64,000 bases of DNA. It comes from Chloroflexi bacterium HGW-Chloroflexi-4. Its GTDB lineage: Bacteria; Chloroflexota; Anaerolineae; Anaerolineales; Anaerolineaceae. The translations under genes were made by a program, and so were the position numbers. Location of the stretch: contig PHBW01000004.1 in assembly GCA_002840715.1 (NCBI GenBank), positions 62,001 to 126,000 on the forward strand. Reading direction: 5' to 3'. The notes under the pieces were generated by a model. The model did no database searches, had not been told where the DNA came from, and worked only from the letters and a program-made list of their open reading frames with translations. Positions 52,284 to 60,947 of the stretch are shown piece by piece (within the stretch, counting starts at the first letter, position 1; each line of letters begins with the position of its first letter).

Positions 52284-52311
52284 AACCGGCCTTTGAAAAA
52301 AGGCCGGTTCA
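52284..52311 (-). terminator. Terminator after fliC
   Basis: A 12-bp perfect stem GAACCGGCCTTT/AAAGGCCGGTTC with a 4-nt loop (TTTC on the minus strand), 15 bp after the flagellin stop, followed on the minus strand by TTTATTATTAT. It is a strong end for the most abundant message in the locus. Confidence 0.85.
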
Positions 52312-52326
52312 ATACGAAAAAGCTAA

Positions 52327-53892
52327 TTACTTGAAGAGGGAGAGTAGAAATTGAGGAGCTGCATTAGCCTGGGCTAACATTGCAGTAGAGGTCTGCTGCA
52401 ATATCATCAGTTTGCTCGCATTCACTTGCTCTTCAGCCATATTGGCGTTCATGATTCGGTTATAAGATGCTTCAATGTTGATCTGTGAAGACGAAACCTG
52501 ATCTTCTTTGAAGGTTAATGAACCGGTCAAGGATCCAATTTTGGAGAGTTGAGAATTGACCAGGACCATTGCATCATCAATTTTCTTCATGTACGCCGCA
52601 AAGTCATCCGCATTTGACACCGCCACCGTACCATTTAATCCTGACAGTGCCATATTTACTCCAGCAGCAGATGCAGCTACTGAATGAGTATAACTGAAAG
52701 CGCCGCTTGTTCTTACTGCGTCGGTACCAGCGCCATCATCGAAGACAAATGAGTCGCTAACACCGGTAGCATTAGCAGCAATGCCGGTTCCCAAAGTAAT
52801 TTCCAGAGAGTTTCCGAAATCAATAGTAGCACCTGCAGTAGTTCCGTCGTACGCGACAGTTACAGAACTACCATATGCAGCTCCAAGACTATCCAATAAA
52901 GTGGCTGTAACTGACGTGCCACCTGCCGAGATGGTGTAAGAAACTGTATAGCTACCATCAACTAATGCAACACCAGATGTTCCAGTGCCGGAAAGGTCAA
53001 CAGTCATGCCAGTACCAACGACAGAAGTGCCAACGATGCTTGCAGCAACGGGATCTGTTCCAACCTGACCAGTGGCCAAAGCTACAGAAATACCATTTCC
53101 GAAGTTGATGGTTGCTCCAGCAGAAGCAGAATATGTACCAGTGACAGCACTACCTACTGCTTGACCAGCAAGAGAAAGTTGTGAAGAATAAGTATAACCA
53201 TCAGTTGAATTGCCAGAGATCGTGGTCGTGACTGTATAGGAAGTTCCAGTTGCAGCTTCTGTCCCGGATGCAGCTACAGCACTGGCAGTATAAACGGTTC
53301 CAATGCTGCTTTGTGAAATAGTTGCGGAAGTGGCTTGAACAGCATCATTCAAAAGACCCAATGCTGAAGCCTGCATATCAGCCAGACCATATAATTTCGT
53401 GGTTTCGCCATAATCAGCACCAGTTTGGAAGGTCAATGCATTTGCCAGATCATTATAATTACCACCAATGAGTTTTTTGTCACTCCATTTGGTTTGAGCG
53501 ACAATGTCGTTAATTTGATTTGCATAAGAAAGCAACTGTTCTTTAACGATTGCGCGCTCTTCGGTACCATTGGTGTCATTTGCAGCATTTTCTGTGATCA
53601 TACGCATTGAGTTCAGGATGTCAGTCAAACGTCCTAAACCAGATTCTGCGACAGCCAAGAGGTTCTTGGCATCACCAATGTTTGAAAGAGCAACTTTCAA
53701 ACCTTCGCTGCGAGACATCATTTTTGTAGAGATCGCCAACCCGGCGGGATCATCCGCAGCGCTGTTGATTCTTCTACCAGTTGCCAGACGAGTCTGGTGA
53801 ATCGAAAGTTGTTTGTTGATGTTGGTCAACGCGTACAGCGCATTCATAGCGCCAATATTGCCAGCAATTCTAGTTACATCATTATCAGCCAT
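52327..53892 (-). CDS. fliC: FliC flagellin with tandem module insertion
   Basis: Filament protein, 521 residues. N-terminal D0/D1 helices: NINKQLSIHQTRLATGRRIN, SAADDPAGLAIS and a long helix to about 170. C-terminal D0/D1: NIEASYNRIMNANMAEEQVN, SKLMILQQTSTAMLAQANAA and the terminal LLSLFK. The variable region 197-407 is two Ser/Thr/Gly-rich modules (IGTVYTAS..., then a second ending GAFSYTHSVAA) that align with the insertion in FlgE. It has its own sigma-28 promoter, a long structured leader and a strong terminator. Many Ser/Thr could be O-glycosylated by the enzymes encoded next door. Confidence 0.96.
   Translation of the reverse strand: MADNDVTRIAGNIGAMNALYALTNINKQLSIHQTRLATGRRINSAADDPAGLAISTKMMSRSEGLKVALSNIGDAKNLLAVAESGLGRLTDILNSMRMITENAANDTNGTEERAIVKEQLLSYANQINDIVAQTKWSDKKLIGGNYNDLANALTFQTGADYGETTKLYGLADMQASALGLLNDAVQATSATISQSSIGTVYTASAVAASGTEAATGTSYTVTTTISGNSTDGYTYSSQLSLAGQAVGSAVTGTYSASAGATINFGNGISVALATGQVGTDPVAASIVGTSVVGTGMTVDLSGTGTSGVALVDGSYTVSYTISAGGTSVTATLLDSLGAAYGSSVTVAYDGTTAGATIDFGNSLEITLGTGIAANATGVSDSFVFDDGAGTDAVRTSGAFSYTHSVAASAAGVNMALSGLNGTVAVSNADDFAAYMKKIDDAMVLVNSQLSKIGSLTGSLTFKEDQVSSSQINIEASYNRIMNANMAEEQVNASKLMILQQTSTAMLAQANAAPQFLLSLFK
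52672..53304 (-). repeat. Two tandem axial-protein modules within fliC
   Basis: Copy 1 (residues about 197-290) and copy 2 (about 291-407) share SxYTVxxTIS, then LxxxGxxxGxxVxxxY, then GATI(N/D)FGN. The final DAVRTSGAFSYTHSVAA matches SITSGTVGYTHSVAA of FlgE. A 17-bp stretch encoding YTVSYT (52934-52950) differs by one base from flgE 38993-39009. Confidence 0.8.
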
Positions 53893-53893
53893 T

Positions 53894-53911
53894 TCAAACC
53901 TCCATGTTTGA
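53894..53911 (-). promoter_or_regulatory. flagellin leader hairpin 3 with Shine-Dalgarno in the loop
   Basis: On the minus strand TCAAAC-ATGGAG-GTTTGA: a 6-bp stem with the GGAG ribosome binding site in the loop, ending one base before the fliC ATG. This is the classic form of a repressive CsrA site. Confidence 0.7.
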
Positions 53912-53922
53912 GTATTTCTATT

Positions 53923-53938
53923 TGGGGATCCTTCCCCA
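53923..53938 (-). promoter_or_regulatory. flagellin leader hairpin 2 with AGGA loop
   Basis: On the minus strand TGGGGA-AGGA-TCCCCA: a 6-bp GC-rich stem with the four-base loop AGGA, 30 nt before the ATG. It matches the CsrA preference for GGA in a short hairpin loop. Confidence 0.7.
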
Positions 53939-53963
53939 TTTTATTTGAGCTGTTATTTTCAAG

Positions 53964-53992
53964 TATCGGTGTTCAGCTCCGATGTTCCGATA
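53964..53992 (-). promoter_or_regulatory. flagellin leader hairpin 1 with GGA in the loop
   Basis: On the minus strand TATCGG and CCGATA (6 bp) enclose 17 nt that include CGGAG. It is less compact than the two downstream hairpins but adds a third GGA-bearing loop to the leader. Confidence 0.5.
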
Positions 53993-54066
53993 CCCTTATT
54001 ACTTCTTGAATAATCTTTTTTTTCTTCGATAAGCACACTCCATATGAATGTATCTTTCTACAGTCA

Positions 54067-54093
54067 TTAACGGAAGAAGTATCAGAAACTTTA
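54067..54093 (-). promoter_or_regulatory. Sigma-28 promoter of fliC
   Basis: Minus strand: TAAAGTTT-N11-TCCGTTAA, a perfect -35 and a -10 identical to that of fliD. It gives a leader of about 165 nt that includes the three GGA-loop hairpins. The rest of the 344-bp divergent gap (54100-54236) is AT-rich and holds the start region of the FkbM gene. Confidence 0.9.
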
Positions 54094-54236
54094 GCCACAG
54101 ATCTAAATCATTAACAAATTCTAGGAATACCTTATCCATGAATTTAGCAACTAGTATAAAATTTGATATAGAGTACTTTGGATATATTTTTTCATATTGC
54201 TTGAAACACTAATATTCAGATCGATTAAGGAGATTT

Positions 54237-55100
54237 ATGATTCCATCACAAGATGTTTCATCCAAACCGAGTGCTGATTTATTTATTGAAATTCGCAATA
54301 GATTATTAGCGCCCCCATATAAAGATGTGTTGAAAATCAAGGAATTTATAGCATCATTAGACGGTCAATCATCTGGTTTGATTGTAAATATTGAAGGCGT
54401 GGACCTCCTAATAAAATCAGTTATTGATGTGCATTTAATAAGTAATATCTACATCCAGAAAGTTTATGATTACTTATTTACTGAACCTACGATTGTTGTA
54501 GATATTGGCGCAAATGTTGGTTACTCGGCCATTTGGTTCGCAAAAAATGATTTTGTAAAAAAGGTTTATGCATTTGAACCAGTAAAACCCACCTATGACC
54601 AAGCATTGGAATCGGTTCAATTAAATCCGTCATTTAGTAATAAAGTTGATTTTCGCAATATTGGTGTTTCAGACAGGAATCAAACATCTTCTATACTTTA
54701 TTTTAAAGATCACCATACGATATCCTCTGTATTGTTTACTGACCCTCGGAAAATCACTACTAGTGGAAAACCCCCAAGCAGTGTAACAATTGACTTAGTT
54801 AATGCGAAAACAATTTTTGATGAAATAATCACATACCAAGATCAACAGAATTGCAGAATGGTCATGAAGATTGATTGTGAAGGTTCAGAATATGCAATTT
54901 TTGATAAATTCGATACAAAAATTTGGAATGCTATTGATGTAATCCTTATGGAAGTACATGGAGAGCATTATCGAGATTTATTAAAGAAACTTGCATATCA
55001 TGGATTCGAGGTGTTTTCAATTAATCACCAAAAACATCAGATGTTTGGTCATCTTTGTGACGTTTATGCGATTAAATCTTATAAAAATAAGCAATTATAA
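54237..55100 (+). CDS. FkbM-family methyltransferase
   Basis: The 287-residue product has SAM-binding motif I VVDIGANVGYSAIWFAK (about residues 85-100), the following acidic strand VYAFEPVKPTYDQA, and the FkbM motif MKIDCEGSEYAIF (about 215-227). FkbM enzymes methylate hydroxyls on sugars or polyketides. AAGGAG precedes the ATG. Divergent from fliC and next to glycosyltransferase genes, it may methylate flagellin glycans. That is inference. Confidence 0.88.
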   Translation: MIPSQDVSSKPSADLFIEIRNRLLAPPYKDVLKIKEFIASLDGQSSGLIVNIEGVDLLIKSVIDVHLISNIYIQKVYDYLFTEPTIVVDIGANVGYSAIWFAKNDFVKKVYAFEPVKPTYDQALESVQLNPSFSNKVDFRNIGVSDRNQTSSILYFKDHHTISSVLFTDPRKITTSGKPPSSVTIDLVNAKTIFDEIITYQDQQNCRMVMKIDCEGSEYAIFDKFDTKIWNAIDVILMEVHGEHYRDLLKKLAYHGFEVFSINHQKHQMFGHLCDVYAIKSYKNKQL

Positions 55101-55136
55101 GAATTCTGGGACTAAAACTTACTGAATAAGAAAAAG

Positions 55137-55174
55137 AATAAGAGACTTATTAGAATTAAAAAAAGTCTCTTATT
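55137..55174. terminator. Bidirectional terminator between fkbM-type and glycosyltransferase genes
   Basis: AATAAGAGACTT and AAGTCTCTTATT (12 bp, 14-nt A-rich loop) lie between two convergent genes. T-rich sequence follows on the plus side and the mirror A-rich sequence on the other, so it may serve both. Confidence 0.7.
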
Positions 55175-55198
55175 ATTGAATATCAATTAATGTTTGTG

Positions 55199-57541
55199 TT
55201 ACTTTTTTTGCCCAATATAATGTTCGATAAACTCTTTGAGACTCGACAACGCTTCAACAACTTCGTGTAAATTGAGAGCTTTTGCTTCCTGGATTTTCGT
55301 AATTACAAATTGTCTCAAATCTTCATCCAACCATGTTTCATGTTCTTGTAAAAAGGAAACAACATCGTTTGAATTCACAATTCGATTAAACTTTTCTAGA
55401 ACAGGCAATGCGTTAGGATTCTCTGATTCTTTTGGTAACCAATTATTGAATATTTGCTCTTGAATTTCAAAAAAGTCAGGAATCTCAGCTAGTAAAGAAC
55501 TATAGAAATGTGTAGCTGTAAAAAAATCATTATTTGCACCATAATAATCTGCCAAAAAACATTTCAGTTCATAATCGTGAGGTGCAGCTTCCAACATTTT
55601 TTTTGCGATGTCGATCGCTCTTATTCCTTGTTTGGTTTTGTTTAGCAGTTTAACTATACTTTTTCCTGCAGGTAAATAATTTGGAACGGATTTTAATATC
55701 ATTTCTAGCAATACAATGGCTTCTTTAGTCCTACCCAAATAATCCAATGAAATTGCATGATTATGAATGGCAGGTAAATATGAAGAGGAAATAGCTTGGG
55801 CAGAAGCAAATTCTTTTCTGGCGTCTTCATAACGTTCAGTGCGAATAAATAACATACCTCTTAAATTTATTAGTACTGGATGGTTTGGAAATTCAGTTTG
55901 GGCTTGTTGTAGTGTATCCAGTACCAATGGAAAATTTCCGTCCTTGAAATAATCTCCAATTTTAAAAATATACTCACTCATTTTGTCATTGAGCGTAATC
56001 TTTTTATCTAGAGAACTTCTCAATTCTTCTACAGTCTTATACCCCTCTGGCAAATGTTTACTAACTGCGTGGAATTGTTCCATAGCTGATACTTGTTGAT
56101 TTCTATGTTCGGCAGAACCAGGTGAGTTAAGATATAGCCCCAGTGTTTCAGCTAAATGATAAAACTCCTCTGTTTTTGCGATTCTTAACCAAAATTCATA
56201 ATCTCCAGCTGAAGTATAAAATGGATCAAAATATCCATATTTATCATGAAGGCTTTTCCTCCACAGCGGCTGTGGACCAATGTAACAGTTTTTATACATC
56301 CGAAGTCTATCGAAATCGCTAAAAAGGTAATATCCAGTAATTTGACCGGTTTCAAAATTTGCATTTTCTTGTGTCGTAATGGCTACATCGCTGTATACGA
56401 GTGAAATTTTTTCATTTCCATCTAGAATTTTTGATAGTTTTTCAAGAGCATATGCCTGGTGGCGGTCATCAACATTCGCATTAGTAATGTATTTACCTCT
56501 GGCATGTTTTATTCCCCGATTCCAGGCTGCGTAAACGGTTTCCTTCTTTTCTGTCCTTATATATACAATATTATCAAATCGTGTCTGATAATCAGCCACA
56601 ATACTTTTTTCATTTTGTTCAGATCCGCTGTCAATTACGATAATTTCCATTTCGTTGGCTATTGACTGAGCTTCAAGATCATCCAAACAGCCTTTTATAA
56701 ATCTTTCTCCTCTGAAGGTGGAGGTGATGGCGGAAATTTTATACGGTCGATCAACAGAATTGTCAATTACGATCTCGTCTGGTAACGGTAAGTTGATAAC
56801 TTCTGGTGGAACATCTTTTTTAGCAGGATTTAAAAATACTTCACGATAATCAACCTTTGGAAATTCAGTTAATTTACCTTCTAAGGTCGCATCATAAATG
56901 CTGCGATTATGATTTTTTAGGAATAAATTAGCTAAATGGTAGCCCTGCTCTGATCGGTCCAGATCAGGCAAATGCCAATGGGTACCTGTGTTGAAGTATT
57001 CAGGAGAAAAATGGTTCGGATCTTGACCGTTTGCTACAACTTCCTGGTTAGGTTTTCCTTCTGCGGTGTAATTATGGTCAACTCCAATTAAAAATATTTC
57101 TGAAAAACCAAAATAATAAGCCAGTTGCATACAGACATACGTTACTGTCCATCCTTCAAAAATGCCTTTATTCGGATCCTCAGAAAATATCCATTGGTTA
57201 AGGGAATCCAGAAAATGAAGTTTTGAGTTTGGTTTAAAGAATTTTTCACCACTTCTACTGAGAAATTTTGGGCTGGGTATTGCCATGATCTCATTAACGC
57301 TTTGCGAAATCACCAAGGGATTTACACACACGTAATAACTTGGTACAAAATCAAACTTTTCGAAACCCAAATAAATGCGATTTGTGGCAATGGTGAACTC
57401 ATTTTTTAAAAATGAAAGATCCATTTTATTTAAACTTGGTCCATTACCTATGATGACACACCTTTTTCCAGCGTGAATATTATGATATTTTTCCATTGGA
57501 CCCGGATTGCCGCTAGCAACACCTTGAGGTTTCGATTTCAT
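55199..57541 (-). CDS. DUF115-type / GT2 glycosyltransferase / TPR fusion
   Basis: The 780-residue product has three parts. N-terminal (about 20-230): CVIIGNGPSLNKMDLSFL, TIATNRIYLGF and IFLIGVDHNY, a DUF115-type domain as in motility accessory factors and some sialyltransferases. Middle (about 265-490): a family 2 glycosyltransferase with SAITSTFRGERFIKGCLDDL, IIVIDSGS, TNANVDDRH and YEFWLRIA. C-terminal (about 540-760): TPR repeats. Such proteins are linked to flagellin modification in several bacteria. It follows the 653-residue gene by 37 bp. Confidence 0.8.
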   Translation of the reverse strand: MKSKPQGVASGNPGPMEKYHNIHAGKRCVIIGNGPSLNKMDLSFLKNEFTIATNRIYLGFEKFDFVPSYYVCVNPLVISQSVNEIMAIPSPKFLSRSGEKFFKPNSKLHFLDSLNQWIFSEDPNKGIFEGWTVTYVCMQLAYYFGFSEIFLIGVDHNYTAEGKPNQEVVANGQDPNHFSPEYFNTGTHWHLPDLDRSEQGYHLANLFLKNHNRSIYDATLEGKLTEFPKVDYREVFLNPAKKDVPPEVINLPLPDEIVIDNSVDRPYKISAITSTFRGERFIKGCLDDLEAQSIANEMEIIVIDSGSEQNEKSIVADYQTRFDNIVYIRTEKKETVYAAWNRGIKHARGKYITNANVDDRHQAYALEKLSKILDGNEKISLVYSDVAITTQENANFETGQITGYYLFSDFDRLRMYKNCYIGPQPLWRKSLHDKYGYFDPFYTSAGDYEFWLRIAKTEEFYHLAETLGLYLNSPGSAEHRNQQVSAMEQFHAVSKHLPEGYKTVEELRSSLDKKITLNDKMSEYIFKIGDYFKDGNFPLVLDTLQQAQTEFPNHPVLINLRGMLFIRTERYEDARKEFASAQAISSSYLPAIHNHAISLDYLGRTKEAIVLLEMILKSVPNYLPAGKSIVKLLNKTKQGIRAIDIAKKMLEAAPHDYELKCFLADYYGANNDFFTATHFYSSLLAEIPDFFEIQEQIFNNWLPKESENPNALPVLEKFNRIVNSNDVVSFLQEHETWLDEDLRQFVITKIQEAKALNLHEVVEALSSLKEFIEHYIGQKK

Positions 57542-57578
57542 TTATATCTCCAAACTTGCTATATAGAGTAAATGGTAA

Positions 57579-59540
57579 TTAGTTTAGATATTTTGCCACA
57601 ACGGCATTTACTTCCAAATCTTCTGGTACAAATTTTAAATAAAGCATCAAGGCAAATAAACCTTCCTTTGTCTGCCCCGTACTTAGCCAATTCAATCCAA
57701 CCTTTTTTATTCCTTGAACTGGAGATAAACGTAATAGATTTGAAATTTGTTCAACATTATTTTGATAACTTGAATTACCAGGTTCTTTAATGTAGGCTTG
57801 AACTGCTTTTTCCAAGGCTTTATCGTTTTCTTTTTCTTTGAGTGCGATCAATGACTCAAGGTTATATGCAAAAGGAATTTCAGAATTTATTAATCTAGAT
57901 TCATCAATTAATTTTTGTGCAAATTTAAGGTTGTTAAGTTGTATTTGACAATTTGCCAAATCCAAATAGTCTTGAGCTGTAAGTTCGCTTTTAGATGCCG
58001 CCCTCAGAATATTTGAGTATGTTTCAATATATTTAAGATTTTCTTTTGGGGTTTTTGCCAGAATTCGCAACTGTTCTGCAGAAAATGAATCAACATCTTC
58101 ATAATGCTTATCATAGCTTTGATGTTCAGATTTTTCACTTTGGCTTTTCTGAATTTTTTTTGCTTGAAGATAATATTTCCTTGCTTTTTCATTCTCTTTC
58201 AATAACACACATGTTTCAGCCATCAGCTTTGAACACTCAACTTCGTTGTACTTATCAGGAAATAATACATCAGAAAAGGTTAACTTAGTCGAATATTTTT
58301 TTAAAGTCCAATCAAAGATCTTGTTTGCCCGCTTCCAATCTGCTCTATTGAATAAATAGATTTGCCCAATAAATTGCATCATGCACGAGTAAACATTGAA
58401 ATCAACCTGAGCATCCAGAAGAATGTTTATAAGATCAATATCTCTTTTTTCAAAAACATATTGCTGACACAAAGCTATGTAAGCCAACCCCATATATTTA
58501 ACAGGTGAAGCGTCGTCGGGTATGTCTTTTACGCCTCTTTCCAAGTCACTAATAGCGTCACCCTTTCGTGTGGTGTTTAGCAATAACAGTCCTCGAACCA
58601 GTCTTACGTAAAAATCTTCAGGGTGTTTCTCTAAATACTGTGTACAGACGCTAATATTTCTTTCGGTTTTTTTCTCCGAAGAACCGGCTTCCAGGAATTC
58701 ATAACCAGAATGTAAAAAATCCACATTGGTTAAACATTGAACCAAGCCTAATTTGGCTGCACTAAGAGCCACGGTTTCATGAATAGGATAATGATAGATC
58801 ACACCTAAATGATTTCGTATCAGACGAACATTTTCAACTGTTTGAACACCATTTCTCAATTTACTGACTGTCGGACACAAATAAATATCTGCCACACCAC
58901 TATTGACGCAGTGAAGTAATTTCGCTTTTTCCGGTTCTTCAATCCATTCATCAGCATCGGTACGAAGAACCCACTCGCAACTTGCATAACTCAAACTTAC
59001 ATTTCTCGCTTCAGCAAAATCATTTGTCCATTCATAAAATTCAACCCTTGCTCCATAACTCTTTGCGATTTCAACTGTTCTATCGGTTGAACCTGTGTCG
59101 ACAACCACAATTTCTTTGACAATATCTTTAAAAGACTCTAGACATCTAGGAAGGTCTTTCTCTTCATTTTTTACAATTAATACCAAGGAAATATCGGGGA
59201 ATTTTTCAGGCCGTACTGAATTATCAAATCTGCGATAAATAGTTTTTCCTACAACTTTAGCACTTTGTTCGACAATTAATCTGGTCGCTGTGTCATTATC
59301 TGGATAATCTAAAAGTTCTTTAAAGGCAAATAATCTTGCTTGCCGCCGCTTATTCATTCTTAACAAGCATAAAGCTATACTGAGCTGCAATCCGCGTGGA
59401 TTATTTTCATTCTGGTAAATTGAAAGGTACTGGTTATAAGCACCGACAAAGTCACCTTTATCATAGGCTTCTCTTGCTTTTTTTTGTAAATCTTTATCAG
59501 AATATTCAAAATCAGTTGACAAATGGTTTTTTAAGCTCAT
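57579..59540 (-). CDS. TPR-GT2 glycosyltransferase, SunS-like
   Basis: The 653-residue product has an N-terminal TPR-like part (15-60), a GT2 domain (about 105-320: SLVLIVKNEEKDLPRCLESF, IVVVDTGSTDRTVEIAKSYGA, DFAEARNVSLSYASCEWVLRTDADEWIE with the metal-binding DAD), and a long TPR region to the end. Its GT domain resembles SunS-type transferases that glycosylate peptides. It starts a two-gene operon convergent with the FkbM gene. The target is likely a secreted protein such as flagellin, but this is inferred from position. Confidence 0.85.
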   Translation of the reverse strand: MSLKNHLSTDFEYSDKDLQKKAREAYDKGDFVGAYNQYLSIYQNENNPRGLQLSIALCLLRMNKRRQARLFAFKELLDYPDNDTATRLIVEQSAKVVGKTIYRRFDNSVRPEKFPDISLVLIVKNEEKDLPRCLESFKDIVKEIVVVDTGSTDRTVEIAKSYGARVEFYEWTNDFAEARNVSLSYASCEWVLRTDADEWIEEPEKAKLLHCVNSGVADIYLCPTVSKLRNGVQTVENVRLIRNHLGVIYHYPIHETVALSAAKLGLVQCLTNVDFLHSGYEFLEAGSSEKKTERNISVCTQYLEKHPEDFYVRLVRGLLLLNTTRKGDAISDLERGVKDIPDDASPVKYMGLAYIALCQQYVFEKRDIDLINILLDAQVDFNVYSCMMQFIGQIYLFNRADWKRANKIFDWTLKKYSTKLTFSDVLFPDKYNEVECSKLMAETCVLLKENEKARKYYLQAKKIQKSQSEKSEHQSYDKHYEDVDSFSAEQLRILAKTPKENLKYIETYSNILRAASKSELTAQDYLDLANCQIQLNNLKFAQKLIDESRLINSEIPFAYNLESLIALKEKENDKALEKAVQAYIKEPGNSSYQNNVEQISNLLRLSPVQGIKKVGLNWLSTGQTKEGLFALMLYLKFVPEDLEVNAVVAKYLN

Positions 59541-59800
59541 TTCATCCCTCGATAAATTCAGAGCGCAATATCTTTCGTTGAACAGTTAAATACAGTATCC
59601 CAAAAAAAATATCACTCAAAATTGGTAATAACCCAATTGTTCATTACATAAGAAGTATAGCAACATATAAAAACACATATATAAAATTACTATAAAAAGT
59701 AATATCGATTGGATATAAAAAGGGTAAATTTTTTCAAAAACTTGCCGATTATAATGGGTTAGGTATCGTTTATTTAGAAAAATCATATAAAAGGATTAAT

Positions 59801-60904
59801 ATGGAAACTTCTTCTGTTGTATCAGGTGGGTCAGTTATTGACACGTCTCCAGTATCCAGTGCAAAGGTAAATTGGAAGCAAGTAGGTGCATTTATTGCGT
59901 TAACCTTCGGACTTACATGGTCCCTGGATCTTGTAATCTTTCTCACTGGAGGACTAAATAATCCTTCTGTGGTTGTTGGTTTACAAACTCAGATGCTGTT
60001 GCCAGCGTTTTCTGCGATGATTTTGGGAATGTTCTTTTTTAAGGATAGCCCCATCTATATTAAGACCAATCGAACGACATCACGCTGGTTCATTTGGTAC
60101 TTTATCATTTTTACCTTAATGTATCTGGCTGTTTTTATCGTTACATTATTCAATCCATCTGTGTTGTTTTCGCTAAATACCGTTTTGATCCTTCCAGGCA
60201 TTCTTGGCTTGATTCTGTTAATTGTCTTAAGACTTGTGGGTGGAAAAAACTCCTTTTCAATTGTAAACATGGCAGGCGGAAAGCCAATTTTTTGGCTTTT
60301 GTTTGGTATGGGTATTCTGGCCTATACTGGTCTCCAAACAGTACTATCATGGTTGTTTAAAATGGGCACGCCAGTGGATATTGCCATGATGCAAGCGCAA
60401 GCATCGATTTCTGGTATGGCTTATCCATTGTTCATGGTCATTGTTGCTGCTCAAACGCTTTTGCTTGGACCCTTCCTTGGATTAGTCGTGACCTTTGGTG
60501 AAGAATACGGCTGGCGCGGTTATCTTCAGACTGCATTGATGAAGTTGGGCAAAATAAAGGCCATTATTCTAGTCGGTATTATATGGGGCGTTTGGCACAT
60601 GCCAGTCATTTTGATGGGATTTAACTATCCGTTACATCCGGTTTTGGGAGCCTTCCTATTCATCCCATATTGCGTTGGTTTGGCCTTCATCCTGGGTTAT
60701 GCAGTGTTGAAGTCAAAAGCCGTCTGGCTGGCTGCCTTTTTGCACGCTCTTTTTAACCAATCACTAAGCTATTTCATGGGAATGTTCTACACCCCAACTG
60801 ACACCGTCACCTCTTTCGGTATAGGCTGGCCAACAATCATCATCCTGTTATTGATCACACTGCTCATCTTACGCGATCCAATTTGGAATAAAGCTGAAGA
60901 CTAA
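59801..60904 (+). CDS. CPBP-family intramembrane metalloprotease
   Basis: The 367-residue product has eight or so membrane helices and the CPBP (Abi/CAAX-protease-like) motifs: GEEYGWRGYL (EExxxR), GIIWGVWHMPVIL with His, and FLHALFNQSLSYF with a second His. Family members include prenyl-protein endopeptidases and bacteriocin-immunity proteins; most have unknown substrates. AAAGGA precedes the ATG. It lies outside the motility group and seems unrelated. Confidence 0.9.
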   Translation: METSSVVSGGSVIDTSPVSSAKVNWKQVGAFIALTFGLTWSLDLVIFLTGGLNNPSVVVGLQTQMLLPAFSAMILGMFFFKDSPIYIKTNRTTSRWFIWYFIIFTLMYLAVFIVTLFNPSVLFSLNTVLILPGILGLILLIVLRLVGGKNSFSIVNMAGGKPIFWLLFGMGILAYTGLQTVLSWLFKMGTPVDIAMMQAQASISGMAYPLFMVIVAAQTLLLGPFLGLVVTFGEEYGWRGYLQTALMKLGKIKAIILVGIIWGVWHMPVILMGFNYPLHPVLGAFLFIPYCVGLAFILGYAVLKSKAVWLAAFLHALFNQSLSYFMGMFYTPTDTVTSFGIGWPTIIILLLITLLILRDPIWNKAED

Positions 60905-60910
60905 TCTTAG

Positions 60911-60947
60911 AAAAAACAACTCTCCAGAAATGGAGAGTTGTTTTTTT
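60911..60947. terminator. Bidirectional terminator between the CPBP gene and glpD
   Basis: A long A/T-flanked stem (core CAACTCTCCA/TGGAGAGTTG, GAAA loop) with T-runs on both strands, in the 43-bp gap between convergent genes. Confidence 0.9.

Noticed and set aside
53964-53992. The CCGATA of this inverted repeat as the -10 of the fliC promoter
   Set aside because: No TAAA-type -35 lies at the proper distance; the perfect TAAAGTTT-N11-TCCGTTAA further upstream is the better promoter.
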